A stretch of 64,000 nt of DNA from a bacterium (GCA_029933125.1 JAOZOU010000007.1:79007-143006), one strand, 5' to 3'; numbered from the stretch's first letter, positions 30,032 through 38,376 are shown. Notes: generated from the sequence alone by a model not told the origin. Translations and numbers: made by a program.

Positions 30032-30439
30032 ATGAGATGCGAGAAGTGTCAGAAAGAGTATCCATCAAGATACTACTTCGATGAGCCAGGAATCTGCATC
30101 TATTGCCAAAAGAAGTTGCGCGAAGGCCATGAGGTCGAGTCGCAGACTCCAAGCAGTATGTCTCGGACGGAAACGGCGACTCCTAAAGAGGGTACCAGTC
30201 CTGGTCAGGCAGTAACTGATGCATTACGGATATTCGCATGGCTTAATCTGTTCGCGGGCATCATCCTAGGTATGCTCGTTTGGGCTCAGTTTGCGAGTTC
30301 AGGCTACGAACCCAACGCCCTAGCGATAGTGGCAGGTCTGGTGTTAATGCTGGAAGGTATTTGTAGTTACATTTTCTTTGCTACAGTTGTCTCGATTTCA
30401 GACAAGGTGTCAGCGATACGGCGGAAAATTGAATCTTAG
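30032..30439 (+). CDS. Zinc-ribbon membrane protein
   Basis: A 135-residue protein. An N-terminal zinc ribbon (CEKCQKEYPSRYYFDEPGIC, then IYCQKK) is followed by a low-complexity linker and two transmembrane helices (LNLFAGIILGMLVWAQFA and ALAIVAGLVLMLEGICSYIF). A short basic tail follows. Start ATG 30032 has AAGGAGGG upstream. It lies 71 bp after the PLD-helicase gene on the same strand and within the direct repeats, so it may be the last gene of the operon. A role as membrane effector is speculation. Confidence 0.7.
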   Translation: MRCEKCQKEYPSRYYFDEPGICIYCQKKLREGHEVESQTPSSMSRTETATPKEGTSPGQAVTDALRIFAWLNLFAGIILGMLVWAQFASSGYEPNALAIVAGLVLMLEGICSYIFFATVVSISDKVSAIRRKIES

Positions 30440-31094
30440 CATCAAGGGTGAATGATTCAATTGGTTGTTCGACAATTCTGGCCACCTGCATAAGCTTATT
30501 GATCACAGTTCCAAGGGTGTGGGTTCCAGGTACCAATGTCCGAGCCGAAGCGAGTCGTCTACATGACCCTAGCTCCGGTCCGACAGCTGCATGACTCACA
30601 AGTGCCCAACTGGCTACCGGTAAGACAGTACAAGCAACGTGACAGGATCCATCTGATTCCCCGGTCGGATGGCGATTGTGCTCACCATCTAACAAGGTTC
30701 TAGGATTGTCTGGACAGCGTATCTAGTTTCGAAAATGTGGACTGGAGCTAGAGGGCCAAAACCGACAAAAACGGGGCAAGAATGGAAAGAGGGTCTACGG
30801 AAGGCGAAGCGGTCGGGGATCGTTGTCGTAACCCGTGATACCATTTTCATGAAGTTGGGACCCACAATCGCCTGGGGAGCGAGGATTCCGATTTTTGCCC
30901 ATAGTTACTAAGCGGGAAGCTACTGCAGTCAGGAAGATGTCTTGAGAGTGTTTGCTTACAAACAGAAGCATAGCAGGTGACCGAGGAGTTAATATCTACA
31001 GCTAGGGCAGAGCGGGTGGTAGGAGCTGGGCAGGTCCATACATCGCAGGGTTGGCTGCAGTGGCCTTTCAGGTTAACCCCAGCGTAAGCCCCGG
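30440..31094. other. 655-bp stretch without a recognisable gene
   Basis: Between the zinc-ribbon gene and the right direct repeat. Only short frames without signals are present, on either strand. I see no RNA structure or terminator I would stand behind. Confidence 0.4.
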
Positions 31095-31241
31095 GAGAAT
31101 AAAGGAGTTGCTGATCCAAACCGCGACGGATACGCCGGCATGACCGGTAGTCAATCCCACCGCTTTCATAGAAGGCGTCAGGGAAGACAGATCAGATGCA
31201 TTTCGATTGATTTCGTCCCCGCGTCTCGGTTAGGCTGGTAT
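31095..31241 (+). repeat. Island-flanking direct repeat, right copy (~147 bp)
   Basis: Matches 18510-18656 without gaps. The frame that is open in the left copy has an in-frame TGA here (GCCGGCATGACC), so at least this copy is non-coding. Together the copies bracket the orphan gene, the HNH gene, the methyltransferase operon and the zinc-ribbon gene. Confidence 0.75.
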
Positions 31242-31390
31242 TGATTGGTGGCTGATGCGCCGATTTCAGGTTGGTAAGGCGAGGTGAAGCATGAGGGATG
31301 CGTTTGCGGTGTCTCGTTTTTTGGGCAGTATCCATGGGCCTCTGGGTGATTGATCAGGCGAAGAGGCGAAAGCGATAGGGAGAAGCCAAG

Positions 31391-31765
31391 ATGAGCGATA
31401 CGCCAATCAACACATCAAAGAGCACAGCCAAGAGTCTCTGGCAGGAGTACCGCATCTATCGTGATCGTGTGGAGTTCGATACTCTATTCGGTTGCATGAC
31501 GGTACCCTTTGAGCACATCGAGTCGGTTGAGGTTTCGGAGTCTGAGCTCAAAGGGCTCCTCAAGGGAGACTTGCATCTTAAGGGCTTCAGACCAGCTCTC
31601 AAGATTGATTGGGCCAACTTCCTCGAACATGTTGTACTTGACAAAGACCAGGGGCATATCCGACGGATACTCTTCACACCCCATGATCCTCATGAGTTCA
31701 AGAGAGCTCTCGATGAGGCACTTGCCAGATACCGATGCAAACAGGAGGGGAAGCCAGTTTCTTGA
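31391..31765 (+). CDS. Small PH-like domain protein
   Basis: A 124-residue soluble protein. The pattern WQEYRIYRDRVEFDTLFGCM-TVPFEHIESVEVSE, then an LKGL-type loop and VVLDKDQGHIRRILFTPHDP followed by a C-terminal helix (HEFKRALDEALARY), fits a bacterial PH-like fold used to sense or scaffold at membranes. It has no signal or membrane segment. A GGGAG site precedes ATG 31391. It lies just outside the island's right repeat. The fold is inferred from the alternation of strands plus the final helix. Confidence 0.65.
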   Translation: MSDTPINTSKSTAKSLWQEYRIYRDRVEFDTLFGCMTVPFEHIESVEVSESELKGLLKGDLHLKGFRPALKIDWANFLEHVVLDKDQGHIRRILFTPHDPHEFKRALDEALARYRCKQEGKPVS

Positions 31766-32036
31766 TACTTAACAGGTGTCCTCGGAGTGACTCGTAACGG
31801 CCAGGTTATCTCGCTGACTGTCTCTCCGCCTGTTTCCCAGAACATCGTGGCTTGACGTTGACCCACCTGTACATCTGCAGTATCATCGATTTCGGCACAA
31901 GCGGAGTTTGTTAGAGATGGCACCGGAAAAACTGCGCCCTCCTTCTTCGAGCCGATGTCAGCATGGATTGATCATCCTTGCATGTTTGACTTTGCCGCTC
32001 ACTCTGGCTGCACCGGCTGAGCCCGTCGGTCGTCTG

Positions 32037-32058
32037 CAAGTTTTTGGCTCCGACTCGT
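32037..32058 (-). repeat. Degenerate half-copy of the dispersed repeat
   Basis: Minus strand reads GAGTCGGAGCCAAAAACTTG, a diverged form of GGGGTCGGAGCTAAAAATCTG. It begins about 10 bases after the stop of the DUF4932 gene and in the same sense orientation as the copies at the other gene ends. The 31766-32036 stretch before it holds no gene I recognise. Confidence 0.5.
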
Positions 32059-32065
32059 CTCATTC

Positions 32066-33766
32066 TCATCGAGCACCAGAAGGCAAGGACCAGGTGGCTT
32101 TGTTCTTCTCATATCTGCCACTTGCCAGCTTCTCATCACCGCGATAGACTACATAGTCCATGTCCCATTCGCCTGGGCCACCAACTTTCCAACCAGCGCC
32201 AATCAGATCTTCTGCTCTGTTCGTTACACACAGAGCAAAGGGCAGGCTCCTGTTGAATGGATTCGGCATGCAAGAGATCAAAAGGATTTCGTCACCCTCA
32301 TATCTTTCCGTGCCAAGTTCTATCACATCATCACCGAATCTAACGGGTAGGGGTATCTTGAGGCTTCTTAGAAACAAGTTATTCGTGGTGTTGCCGTAAA
32401 CAAATCCAACCCTGTCCTGCCAGTCGATCCCCAAAGCTTCCTTGTCGGAGACAGTAATGAATTTCACTGGTGTGGCTGAAGAGAAGAAAGTAGCAAAGGC
32501 TTCGATGTCTTCCCTGATCTTCCCCATCAACTCATCTTCCATTGCAGTGGGATATATGAGATAGATCCGATCCGTCCGGGGGAATATGGAATTCAGAGGT
32601 CCCGCAAAGGTCGTCACGCTTTCAGGTAGGTCTTGGACTGAAACTTCGCTTAGCCTCATCGCAATGATAGGCACAAATTGATCGAATATTGGATATCTCC
32701 CCCGGTGAGTCTGGTAGGCAGTCAACAGACTATCGATATAGCCGATGTACCAGAATCCCTTTGCCTCCTGGTTGCGCGTTGCTCTGTCTGTGTTGAATTT
32801 TTCGTTGAGACTGGCGCGGATATGAATCTCACAGGCACGGACTATGTGCTCGTAGACAGCAATTCTCCAGCTCGGATAGGCCTGTCTTCGCATCATCCCC
32901 TTGATGGGTTCGAACAGATGAGCCGATTTGTCAAACCTGTCGAAGTATTGGTCTACCAGGGGATTGACAAAAGAATGGCTCCATTCATGGAGTATTATGC
33001 TTTCGAGGTAACCAAGACAGGCGAAGGTAGTGCGCTCACCCCTGAGTCCACAAGGTCCAAGCACGGCGTAAAGATCAAGTCCATCTTGAGTTGCTATCCC
33101 TGGGCCGTAGCCTCCCGCGAACAAAGGAGCAAGAATAACCCTGTAGCTCGCTGCTGGCTTACCGAAGAAATGCTCAATGGCTTGCACGTAGTTCTTGTCT
33201 GCAAGCAACGACTCCACTGTTGCCACATGACTACTGTAGAGGGTGCTGTGGGCCCGGTAGAACTTCATGAAATCTGTCTTACGGGCAAAATCCCTTAAGG
33301 CATCAGCTAGTTCTCTAAGAGGCTCTCTGCCACGGGCTCTCGTGATCAAATAGTCTGAATATGGGGTTTCCTGCACGAGCTCTGGAGGATCGCCATGGTG
33401 TAGGATAAACCGAACCGGGGCATCGTGAGTGAATCCGGCTCTGATGAGGGATTCCACACATGCTATTGCCCTGTGGTGCTTGAACTCAGCGAAGTAGTCA
33501 TCGATGTCACTCTTGTAGGAAGTCTTGCTCTTTATGTGTCCCCCGCTGGCCCAGGATGTGAAGTGCTGGACTATAGCCAGGAGCTCAATCCTCGGATCAA
33601 CGGTGACACGAACCCTCTTCGCCGACGGTCCTCCTTCTTGATCCAGGGCACTTCCGGCGACGATTGGCTTTTCTCTGGCAGGAGAAGCGTCAGGTGCAAC
33701 CCCCAGTAGTACCACTATTACTGCTAAACTTACAATCACAATCGACCTCACAGTGCAGCATTGCAT
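32066..33766 (-). CDS. Exported DUF4932-type zinc-peptidase-like protein
   Basis: A 566-residue exported protein with an N-terminal hydrophobic signal (IVIVSLAVIVVLLGVA). The body matches the DUF4932 pattern: VTVDPRIELLAIVQHFTSWA, an alpha-helical middle, and a zinc-protease-like HEWSHSFVNPL at about residues 260-270, where HExxH would bind zinc. A second acidic region (about 400-460) ends with VFVYGNTT-like strands. Activity of the family is not demonstrated. No ribosome site stands out except GGAAG shortly upstream. The gene stands alone, downstream of the sigma/anti-sigma pair on the same strand. Confidence 0.75.
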   Translation of the reverse strand: MQCCTVRSIVIVSLAVIVVLLGVAPDASPAREKPIVAGSALDQEGGPSAKRVRVTVDPRIELLAIVQHFTSWASGGHIKSKTSYKSDIDDYFAEFKHHRAIACVESLIRAGFTHDAPVRFILHHGDPPELVQETPYSDYLITRARGREPLRELADALRDFARKTDFMKFYRAHSTLYSSHVATVESLLADKNYVQAIEHFFGKPAASYRVILAPLFAGGYGPGIATQDGLDLYAVLGPCGLRGERTTFACLGYLESIILHEWSHSFVNPLVDQYFDRFDKSAHLFEPIKGMMRRQAYPSWRIAVYEHIVRACEIHIRASLNEKFNTDRATRNQEAKGFWYIGYIDSLLTAYQTHRGRYPIFDQFVPIIAMRLSEVSVQDLPESVTTFAGPLNSIFPRTDRIYLIYPTAMEDELMGKIREDIEAFATFFSSATPVKFITVSDKEALGIDWQDRVGFVYGNTTNNLFLRSLKIPLPVRFGDDVIELGTERYEGDEILLISCMPNPFNRSLPFALCVTNRAEDLIGAGWKVGGPGEWDMDYVVYRGDEKLASGRYEKNKATWSLPSGAR

Positions 33767-33873
33767 TTCTTCCCCCTTTCCTTCGGAGTAGCTTCGGCAG
33801 GAAGGCTTAACCTGGGTCTACCTGGCTCAACCTGGCTCAACTACCGCTCTATCCCAGGGTCTCGCTGTGAACC

Positions 33874-34356
33874 TTATTGAATAGGGTTCCTGGACTCTCG
33901 CCGGAAATGTGCAACCATCCAGGCCAAAGCAGCTACCATAAAGAGAAGCGAATATGCGACCACCCTCGGGGACATTACATGGGAAACTGCTGAGTCAACC
34001 CATCGATCGAGATCAAACCCGTTGACGAGATCGCAGAGCTTTTGAGACCAGTCTGCCAGGATAGGCACTGTAATTAGCAGGAGGCCCAGCGTTGCTACCG
34101 ACACAGCGAGCCAAATCCATCTGCGAATGAACTCCTTCCTGGTCTGGCGTTTGTTCATGAAACTGACAGAATCCATGACCTCTGCTGTAACATCCACCGG
34201 AGCAATCTCGAGGTGGAGATCCCGGAGAGCCTCTTCGAGCTTGAGATCTCGAGCGAATCTCTTAGAGCACTCGGGGCAACTCTCGAGATGACGCCTGATA
34301 GCCTTTAGGTCTGGGGTATCATCATTTAGAACCCTTAATACGTCGGTGCACTTCAT
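33874..34356 (-). CDS. Anti-sigma factor with zinc-finger (ZAS) motif
   Basis: A 160-residue membrane anti-sigma factor. The cytosolic N-terminus carries H-x3-C-x2-C (RRHLESCPEC, His23, Cys27, Cys30), the zinc-containing anti-sigma signature. There are two transmembrane segments (WIWLAVSVATLGLLLITVPI and VVAYSLLFMVAALAWMVA). It would hold the ECF sigma factor at the membrane until a signal arrives. Its ATG overlaps the sigma-factor stop by 4 bp, so the two are translationally coupled in the usual order. Confidence 0.85.
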   Translation of the reverse strand: MKCTDVLRVLNDDTPDLKAIRRHLESCPECSKRFARDLKLEEALRDLHLEIAPVDVTAEVMDSVSFMNKRQTRKEFIRRWIWLAVSVATLGLLLITVPILADWSQKLCDLVNGFDLDRWVDSAVSHVMSPRVVAYSLLFMVAALAWMVAHFRRESRNPIQ

Positions 34357-34940
34357 GAGCTTTCTCCAAGCATTTTCTTGAGTTTGTTCTTAGCACGGAA
34401 CAGTCTCACCTTTACGGTCGTTACAGGGATGTCGAGGATCTGGGCAATCTCGTCATAGGTGAGATCTTGATAGTACCTCAGGATGATAACCTCACGGTAT
34501 CGGTCGTCAAGGGTGGAAATCATTTCTCTAAGAGCTACACGAAGGGGGAGATCCGGCTGCGCCTTATGCGGCGCCTCGGAACGAGACCGACGTTCAATGT
34601 CGGCTCTCCGGATGATGTTCAGACAGTGGTTTCTACAAATGCGGTATAGCCACTGGCGAAGAGCGGAATCATTCCTGAGATAAGCAACGGCCTCATATGC
34701 TGTCACGAAGACATCTTGCGTAGCATCTTTTGCGGCTTCGTCATTCTGGAGATATCCCCACGCCTGCCTGTAGACAAAGCCCTGGTAACGCTTCACGATT
34801 TCACCAAAGGCATCATCGTCGCCACCCTTGGCGCGGGCGATGAGTTGCGAATCCGACAAGACCAGTCTCAATTGAATATGCTTAGCGGCTATTTTCACAC
34901 CTGCCACGACAAGATTGACTAACTGAAAGACTTCCACCAT
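34353..34940 (-). CDS. ECF-family RNA polymerase sigma factor (RpoE-like)
   Basis: A 195-residue ECF sigma factor. Region 2 spans about residues 35-100 (DDDAFGEIVKRYQGFVYRQA, then DATQDVFVTAYEA and LRQWLYRICRNHCLNIIRR). Region 4 covers about 135-190 (LDDRYREVIILRYYQDLTYD, then EIAQILDIPVTTVKVRLFRA), the helix-turn-helix that reads the -35 element. The first ~28 residues precede the normal ECF beginning, but ATG 34940 has AAGGTGG upstream and fits the promoter at 34973-34999. It is the first gene of the sigma/anti-sigma operon and is probably autoregulated. Confidence 0.9.
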   Translation of the reverse strand: MVEVFQLVNLVVAGVKIAAKHIQLRLVLSDSQLIARAKGGDDDAFGEIVKRYQGFVYRQAWGYLQNDEAAKDATQDVFVTAYEAVAYLRNDSALRQWLYRICRNHCLNIIRRADIERRSRSEAPHKAQPDLPLRVALREMISTLDDRYREVIILRYYQDLTYDEIAQILDIPVTTVKVRLFRAKNKLKKMLGESS

Positions 34941-34972
34941 CTGCCACCTTCGAATATCCTTTCATCTTAGGT

Positions 34973-34999
34973 GACACTTAACGTAGCGGTTTTGTTACA
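34973..34999 (-). promoter_or_regulatory. ECF-type promoter of the sigma/anti-sigma operon
   Basis: Minus strand: TGTAAC (34999-34994), 17 bases, then TGTC (34976-34973), with the sigma-factor start ~33 bases further on. The -35 is extended as TGTAACAAAAC. The plus-strand site at 35041-35067 has the same 11-base -35 and the same 17-base spacing to GGTC. TGTAAC-N17 resembles the promoters of ECF sigma factors such as SigX. Confidence 0.7.
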
Positions 35000-35040
35000 G
35001 AATACAATTTTGACATGCTGTCTTCATCTTTCGGTTCTGG

Positions 35041-35067
35041 TGTAACAAAACGAGTGCCTAATGGGTC
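35041..35067 (+). promoter_or_regulatory. ECF-type promoter of the small membrane protein
   Basis: TGTAAC (35041-35046), 17 bases, then GGTC (35064-35067); the -35 is extended as TGTAACAAAAC, identical to the divergent site upstream of the sigma gene. It lies 44 bases before the ATG at 35111, leaving room for a short leader that contains AAAGGAG. The two -35 elements form an 11-bp inverted repeat. Confidence 0.7.
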
Positions 35068-35110
35068 ATATAGGTGTGAACAATGCAAGAACAGGTGAAA
35101 GGAGAGGACA

Positions 35111-35464
35111 ATGCCTTTCTTTGGTCTCAGACTTACGCCGCTTCTCTTTATGGTAGTGGTGTTCTCTTTTGCTGCTGTCGTCGTCATAGCGATTATCGCA
35201 GCGGGTGTGGTGAAGCACAGGAGGGAACTCGAGGCATATAAGAGTGCCATTGAAAAGGGATTGCCGCTTCGTGATCTGAAACTTGTCCGATCACCTATTG
35301 CCACTCTTAAATCTGGACTGGTATGGCTGGCGATCGGCATAGGCTTGTTCATAGTCATCCTGGCAGAAGGTGGCACCAAGAGTCTTTCGATAAGCGCAAT
35401 ACCCACGCTCATAGGAGTTGCACTCATCTTATCGTATCTGGTCGAGAGGAAAGCAGTCAAGTAG
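35111..35464 (+). CDS. Small membrane protein (DUF6249-like), likely ECF regulon
   Basis: A 117-residue protein with three transmembrane helices: one near the N-terminus (LFMVVVFSFAAVVVIAIIAAG), a basic loop (KHRRELEAYKSAIEKGLP), then two more (TLKSGLVWLAIGIGLFIVIL and LIGVALILSYLV). The pattern resembles DUF6249 proteins that often travel with ECF sigma factors. AAAGGAG precedes the ATG. The matched promoter pair argues it is a target of the adjacent sigma factor; it may help sense or respond to envelope stress. Confidence 0.75.
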   Translation: MPFFGLRLTPLLFMVVVFSFAAVVVIAIIAAGVVKHRRELEAYKSAIEKGLPLRDLKLVRSPIATLKSGLVWLAIGIGLFIVILAEGGTKSLSISAIPTLIGVALILSYLVERKAVK

Positions 35465-35821
35465 AAGGAACTATGTGGCAATGGCGCTTTCGGTAGTGCT
35501 TGTTATCGGGCAGAGCACCAAGGATTGGTCATAGATCATCCCTGTAAGCCTTCCCAGCCTGTCAGACCTTTCCAACTCCCGCACCCCTACTGAAGTCTTT
35601 GGGTGATTGCCTGTTGTGCTCAGCCGAGCGTTGGTGTGCAATGGACGGTAAGGCGACCACAAACCTGGAGTCGGTGTGGGGGATCTTGCGGGCAACTGGC
35701 CAGCCCCAAAGGATGCGAGAACGAGAAGCTCCTTCACGGTGGCACAAACCAAGGAGGGGCTCTGGGTGCGGAAAGGTGGCATTGGAGAAATCCGGGAATG
35801 GTTAGGGCGGTATACTTCCAC

Positions 35822-36031
35822 TGAGAAGGGTTGTAGTTCGTTTGGATGGCTGGCTTATGAGGTTTTGGGCCTGCCTGTTCGCCTTTCATTGAGGATCTTC
35901 CTCAGGGTGTGACTGGGACGATCCGTGATGTCCATCAGCTTGTGAATGTCGATCAACCATCGCCTTTCCGGGTCTTTCATGTCCAGCTGGAAGATGGAGT
36001 GATCCGGCGAACACCCATTCGGAAATTCCTT
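35822..36031 (+). pseudogene. Remnant of a second island methyltransferase (N-terminus)
   Basis: Aligns with 21091-21302 of the island methyltransferase: EKGCSSF against EKGCSFF, LAYEVLG against LGYEVLD, then after a one-base deletion IRDVHQLVNVDQPSPFRVFH and VQLEDGVIRRTPIRKFL in the next frame. Similarity stops near 36031. Frame upstream (KEGLWVRKGGIGEIREWLGR, ending about 35815) may be the lost start of the same gene. The fragment cannot make a working enzyme. Confidence 0.8.
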
Positions 36032-36105
36032 ATGTGCCTCGAGTCGGAAGCTTGCAACTCAGTCCGGGTACGATATATTGTTGTTCCCACAGGAGCGGTG
36101 ATCAT

Positions 36106-36906
36106 ATGGCGCCAGAAATGGAGACGGATGCAGGATATAGAAGGTGCAATGAATCGACTCACTCGATGGAGCTCTTTGTTGCTGCAGCAATTCTTGCTCT
36201 GGTCGGCTCCCCCCTAACGACGGTGCTTTCGGGCAGTCCCAACTACTCTGCCCTTGTGCTCCTGCCCATAGCTCTTGTCTTCTGGAAGTTGGGTGGTGTG
36301 GATCGTAGGGAAATTGGGTTGATCCTTGGGAAGGCACGCTACTACTGGGCTGCCCTCGCCTATCCTGTCTTTGTGATGACAGTCCTTGTTGGCATAGCTA
36401 TGGCGTACTACGGAAAGCCCGTTGATCTTGACCCGGCTCACACCGCCTTTGTGATCATCATCAATTCTTTGATCGGCTCAGTTGGGGTTCTCTTGACTGA
36501 GGAAGGTTTCTTCCGAGGACTACTCTGGGGGCTTTCCTCAAAGACCGGCAAGACCCAACAGTACAGTCTCCTTATCACTGCACTTGTTTTCACTGCCTGG
36601 CATGTGTCGGTCGTGCGTCTTGAGTTCGGCCCGGGCTTTCCCTGTTATGGAATTCCCATCTACCTCGGGAATGTGTTTCTTCTTGGTCTCAACTGGGGGC
36701 TCCTGAGGCTCAGGTCAGGCTCGGTACTTGTTCCATCGATTTCACATGCCGTCTGGAATGCGCTTGCATACAAGTTCTTTGGTTTCGGCACTGAGACAGG
36801 GGTACTCGCCATATCCACCCCGCAGGTCTTCGGCCCCGAGCGCGGTGTGCTTGGCCTCGTTCTCAACGCCCTCTTCCTCCTCTGCATGCTTCGGTGTCGG
36901 AGCTGA
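36106..36906 (+). CDS. CPBP (Abi) family intramembrane metalloprotease
   Basis: A 266-residue integral membrane protease of the CPBP/CAAX type with about seven hydrophobic segments. The three catalytic motifs are present in order: EEGFFRG (EExxxR), FTAWHV (FxxxH) and HAVWNA (HxxxN). Roles in this family range from prenyl-protein processing to bacteriocin immunity; the substrate is unknown. ATG 36106 has AGGAG 10 bases upstream; an in-frame ATG at 36166 starts at the first helix. The last residues and TGA stop (LRCRS*) fall in a degenerate copy of the dispersed repeat. It stands between two remnants of the duplicated island. Confidence 0.85.
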   Translation: MAPEMETDAGYRRCNESTHSMELFVAAAILALVGSPLTTVLSGSPNYSALVLLPIALVFWKLGGVDRREIGLILGKARYYWAALAYPVFVMTVLVGIAMAYYGKPVDLDPAHTAFVIIINSLIGSVGVLLTEEGFFRGLLWGLSSKTGKTQQYSLLITALVFTAWHVSVVRLEFGPGFPCYGIPIYLGNVFLLGLNWGLLRLRSGSVLVPSISHAVWNALAYKFFGFGTETGVLAISTPQVFGPERGVLGLVLNALFLLCMLRCRS

Positions 36907-36940
36907 GTTGTGGCAAGCTGCACAATTCGGCTCCGGTACC
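36893..36940 (+). repeat. Degenerate palindromic repeat at the CPBP stop codon
   Basis: GGTGTCGGAGCTGA (36893-36906) and CGGCTCCGGTACC (36928-36940) are diverged left and right arms. The TGA of the protease gene is the repeat's own CTAA/CTGA position, as at 41666. Confidence 0.55.
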
Positions 36941-37096
36941 ACTTTTTCTATGGAATATTTAGGGGATTGAAGTGGGGGTGGAATTGCTGGTAAGATGCAA
37001 CAAGGTAGAATTGTGGCAAAAGCTCAGGGCTGGATTGCCCTGAAGCTACTGAGGGAAATCTCCTCAAGCGAGTTCTTGTCAATCTGAGAGGCTGCT

Positions 37097-37495
37097 ATGC
37101 CGTCCGGGAAAGCACTCCATAATGTCAGACCTTCTGAGATAAGAGCCGCTGTTGAGGCTTTCAACGAAAGATACGGCGATATGGAGAAGGTGCTGTGGCA
37201 TCTTTCGCGGGAAGCGGCTTGTGCCTTGCTCGCGAGGAGGAGATCACTGGCGATTGAGGTACTTGTCTGGACAATCAGAAGTTGGTGGGGAGTGCAGGGA
37301 GTAAGGAAAGAAACGAAAGCAATAGCGGCGGATACGCTTCTGCAACTTGACCGGAAGCCAGACTATTTCGGAAGAACTGTCGCTTTGGATGCTGAAAGCG
37401 ATATATACCATCTGTTCTTGAACACCCACGTTCCGACAGTGTATTATTGCAGCCGGAATTTCATAGGCGACATGTCAAAAGATCGGGCTGCCTGA
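37097..37495 (+). pseudogene. Truncated paralogue of the island orphan protein
   Basis: A 132-residue frame whose first ~90 residues match the protein at 19070-19771: VRPSEIRAAVEAFNERYGDM against IKPTDVKAAVDAFNSRYGEM, and IRSWWGVQGVRKETK in both. Similarity ends after DTLLQLDR, and the rest (to KDRAA) is unrelated, so the C-terminal half with the SKVLHWLMPW-like motif is gone. With the methyltransferase fragment at 35822 it marks a decayed second copy of part of the island. Confidence 0.75.
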
Positions 37496-37521
37496 GTTCT
37501 TGCACTATTCGAGGGAATATG

Positions 37522-38376
37522 ATGGAGATCGCGGTTTATCGCCGTAACGACTATGCCTCATTTGGGAGGCGGTTCCTGGCGGTTGCCCTGGATGGTCTTG
37601 TCATTGCGGTTTTGGATGTTCTGACGCTGGTCATCGCTGGCATCTTAAGGGCTCCAGTGGAGCCGCTTCAGGTTATCGTCCCGCTTTTCTACATTTTTGT
37701 TTACAAGGCAGATGGTGGCGACACTATTGGCTACCGCCTGGCAGGGATCCGGATTGTTGCCGTAGATGGATCTGAGCCAAGATTCTGGCAAATGGTTGTG
37801 AGAGAAATATGTGCCATCCTTTCAGCAGTATTGTTTTTCGCCGGGATGATAGCAATGCTTTTCGACCATTATCATCAGACTTGGCATGACAGAGTCGCCG
37901 GAACATATGTCATCAAGAGGGGTGCGCAACCATTTTACACGTTCCGGACGGAAAGGGAAAGAATGGTAAACATTCCTGGTTTCATCAGACTAAGTGCTGT
38001 TTCCATTGCAATAATTGCTGTGCTTGTTGGTAGCATCTTCTATTTTATGCGGCGCCATCCGGCTTGTGCAGCCTCTGTCGCATTTATCAGACAAAATCCT
38101 CAAGTGGCTGAAATGGTTGGTGGTGAGATTGAGAAGACCAGATGTGTCAGCATAAAGACCCACACCAGGGGCGAGGCAGGTGAAGCAAGAGTCATAATCC
38201 AGATTATTGGCAACAAGGGAGAGATCATGGTTCGCACGGAGCTGACCAAGTCCGGGCGATCCTGGAAAGTGATAAGGGCAAGTATTATTGGAGGTGATGA
38301 GGTCGAAGAGCTCGAGGTGGGGGAAGGAATGGCATGTGGTGACCGACCTGCTTTAGTAGCCTCAGCTGCCCTTTGA
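37522..38376 (+). CDS. RDD-family membrane protein with Coa1-like tail
   Basis: A 284-residue protein. The N-terminal part is an RDD domain (ASFGRRFLAVALDGLVIAVL, then DGGDTIGYRLAGIRIV) with three transmembrane segments. A fourth helix (LSAVSIAIIAVLVGSIFYFM) is followed by a soluble ~95-residue domain (VAFIRQNPQVAEMVGGEIEK, then GEARVIIQIIGNKGEIMV and SWKVIRASI) that looks like the Coa1-type fold. The tail assignment is by pattern only. The tandem ATGs at 37519 and 37522 follow GAGGG; I take the second for spacing. The gene follows the truncated paralogue by 26 bp. Confidence 0.75.
   Translation: MEIAVYRRNDYASFGRRFLAVALDGLVIAVLDVLTLVIAGILRAPVEPLQVIVPLFYIFVYKADGGDTIGYRLAGIRIVAVDGSEPRFWQMVVREICAILSAVLFFAGMIAMLFDHYHQTWHDRVAGTYVIKRGAQPFYTFRTERERMVNIPGFIRLSAVSIAIIAVLVGSIFYFMRRHPACAASVAFIRQNPQVAEMVGGEIEKTRCVSIKTHTRGEAGEARVIIQIIGNKGEIMVRTELTKSGRSWKVIRASIIGGDEVEELEVGEGMACGDRPALVASAAL

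Noticed and set aside
18510..31241. Assignment of the island to BREX or DISARM
   Set aside because: No PglZ, BrxL/Lon-like or BrxC-type gene, and no DUF1998 DrmB or DrmA; only the adenine methylase, PLD and helicase themes are shared.
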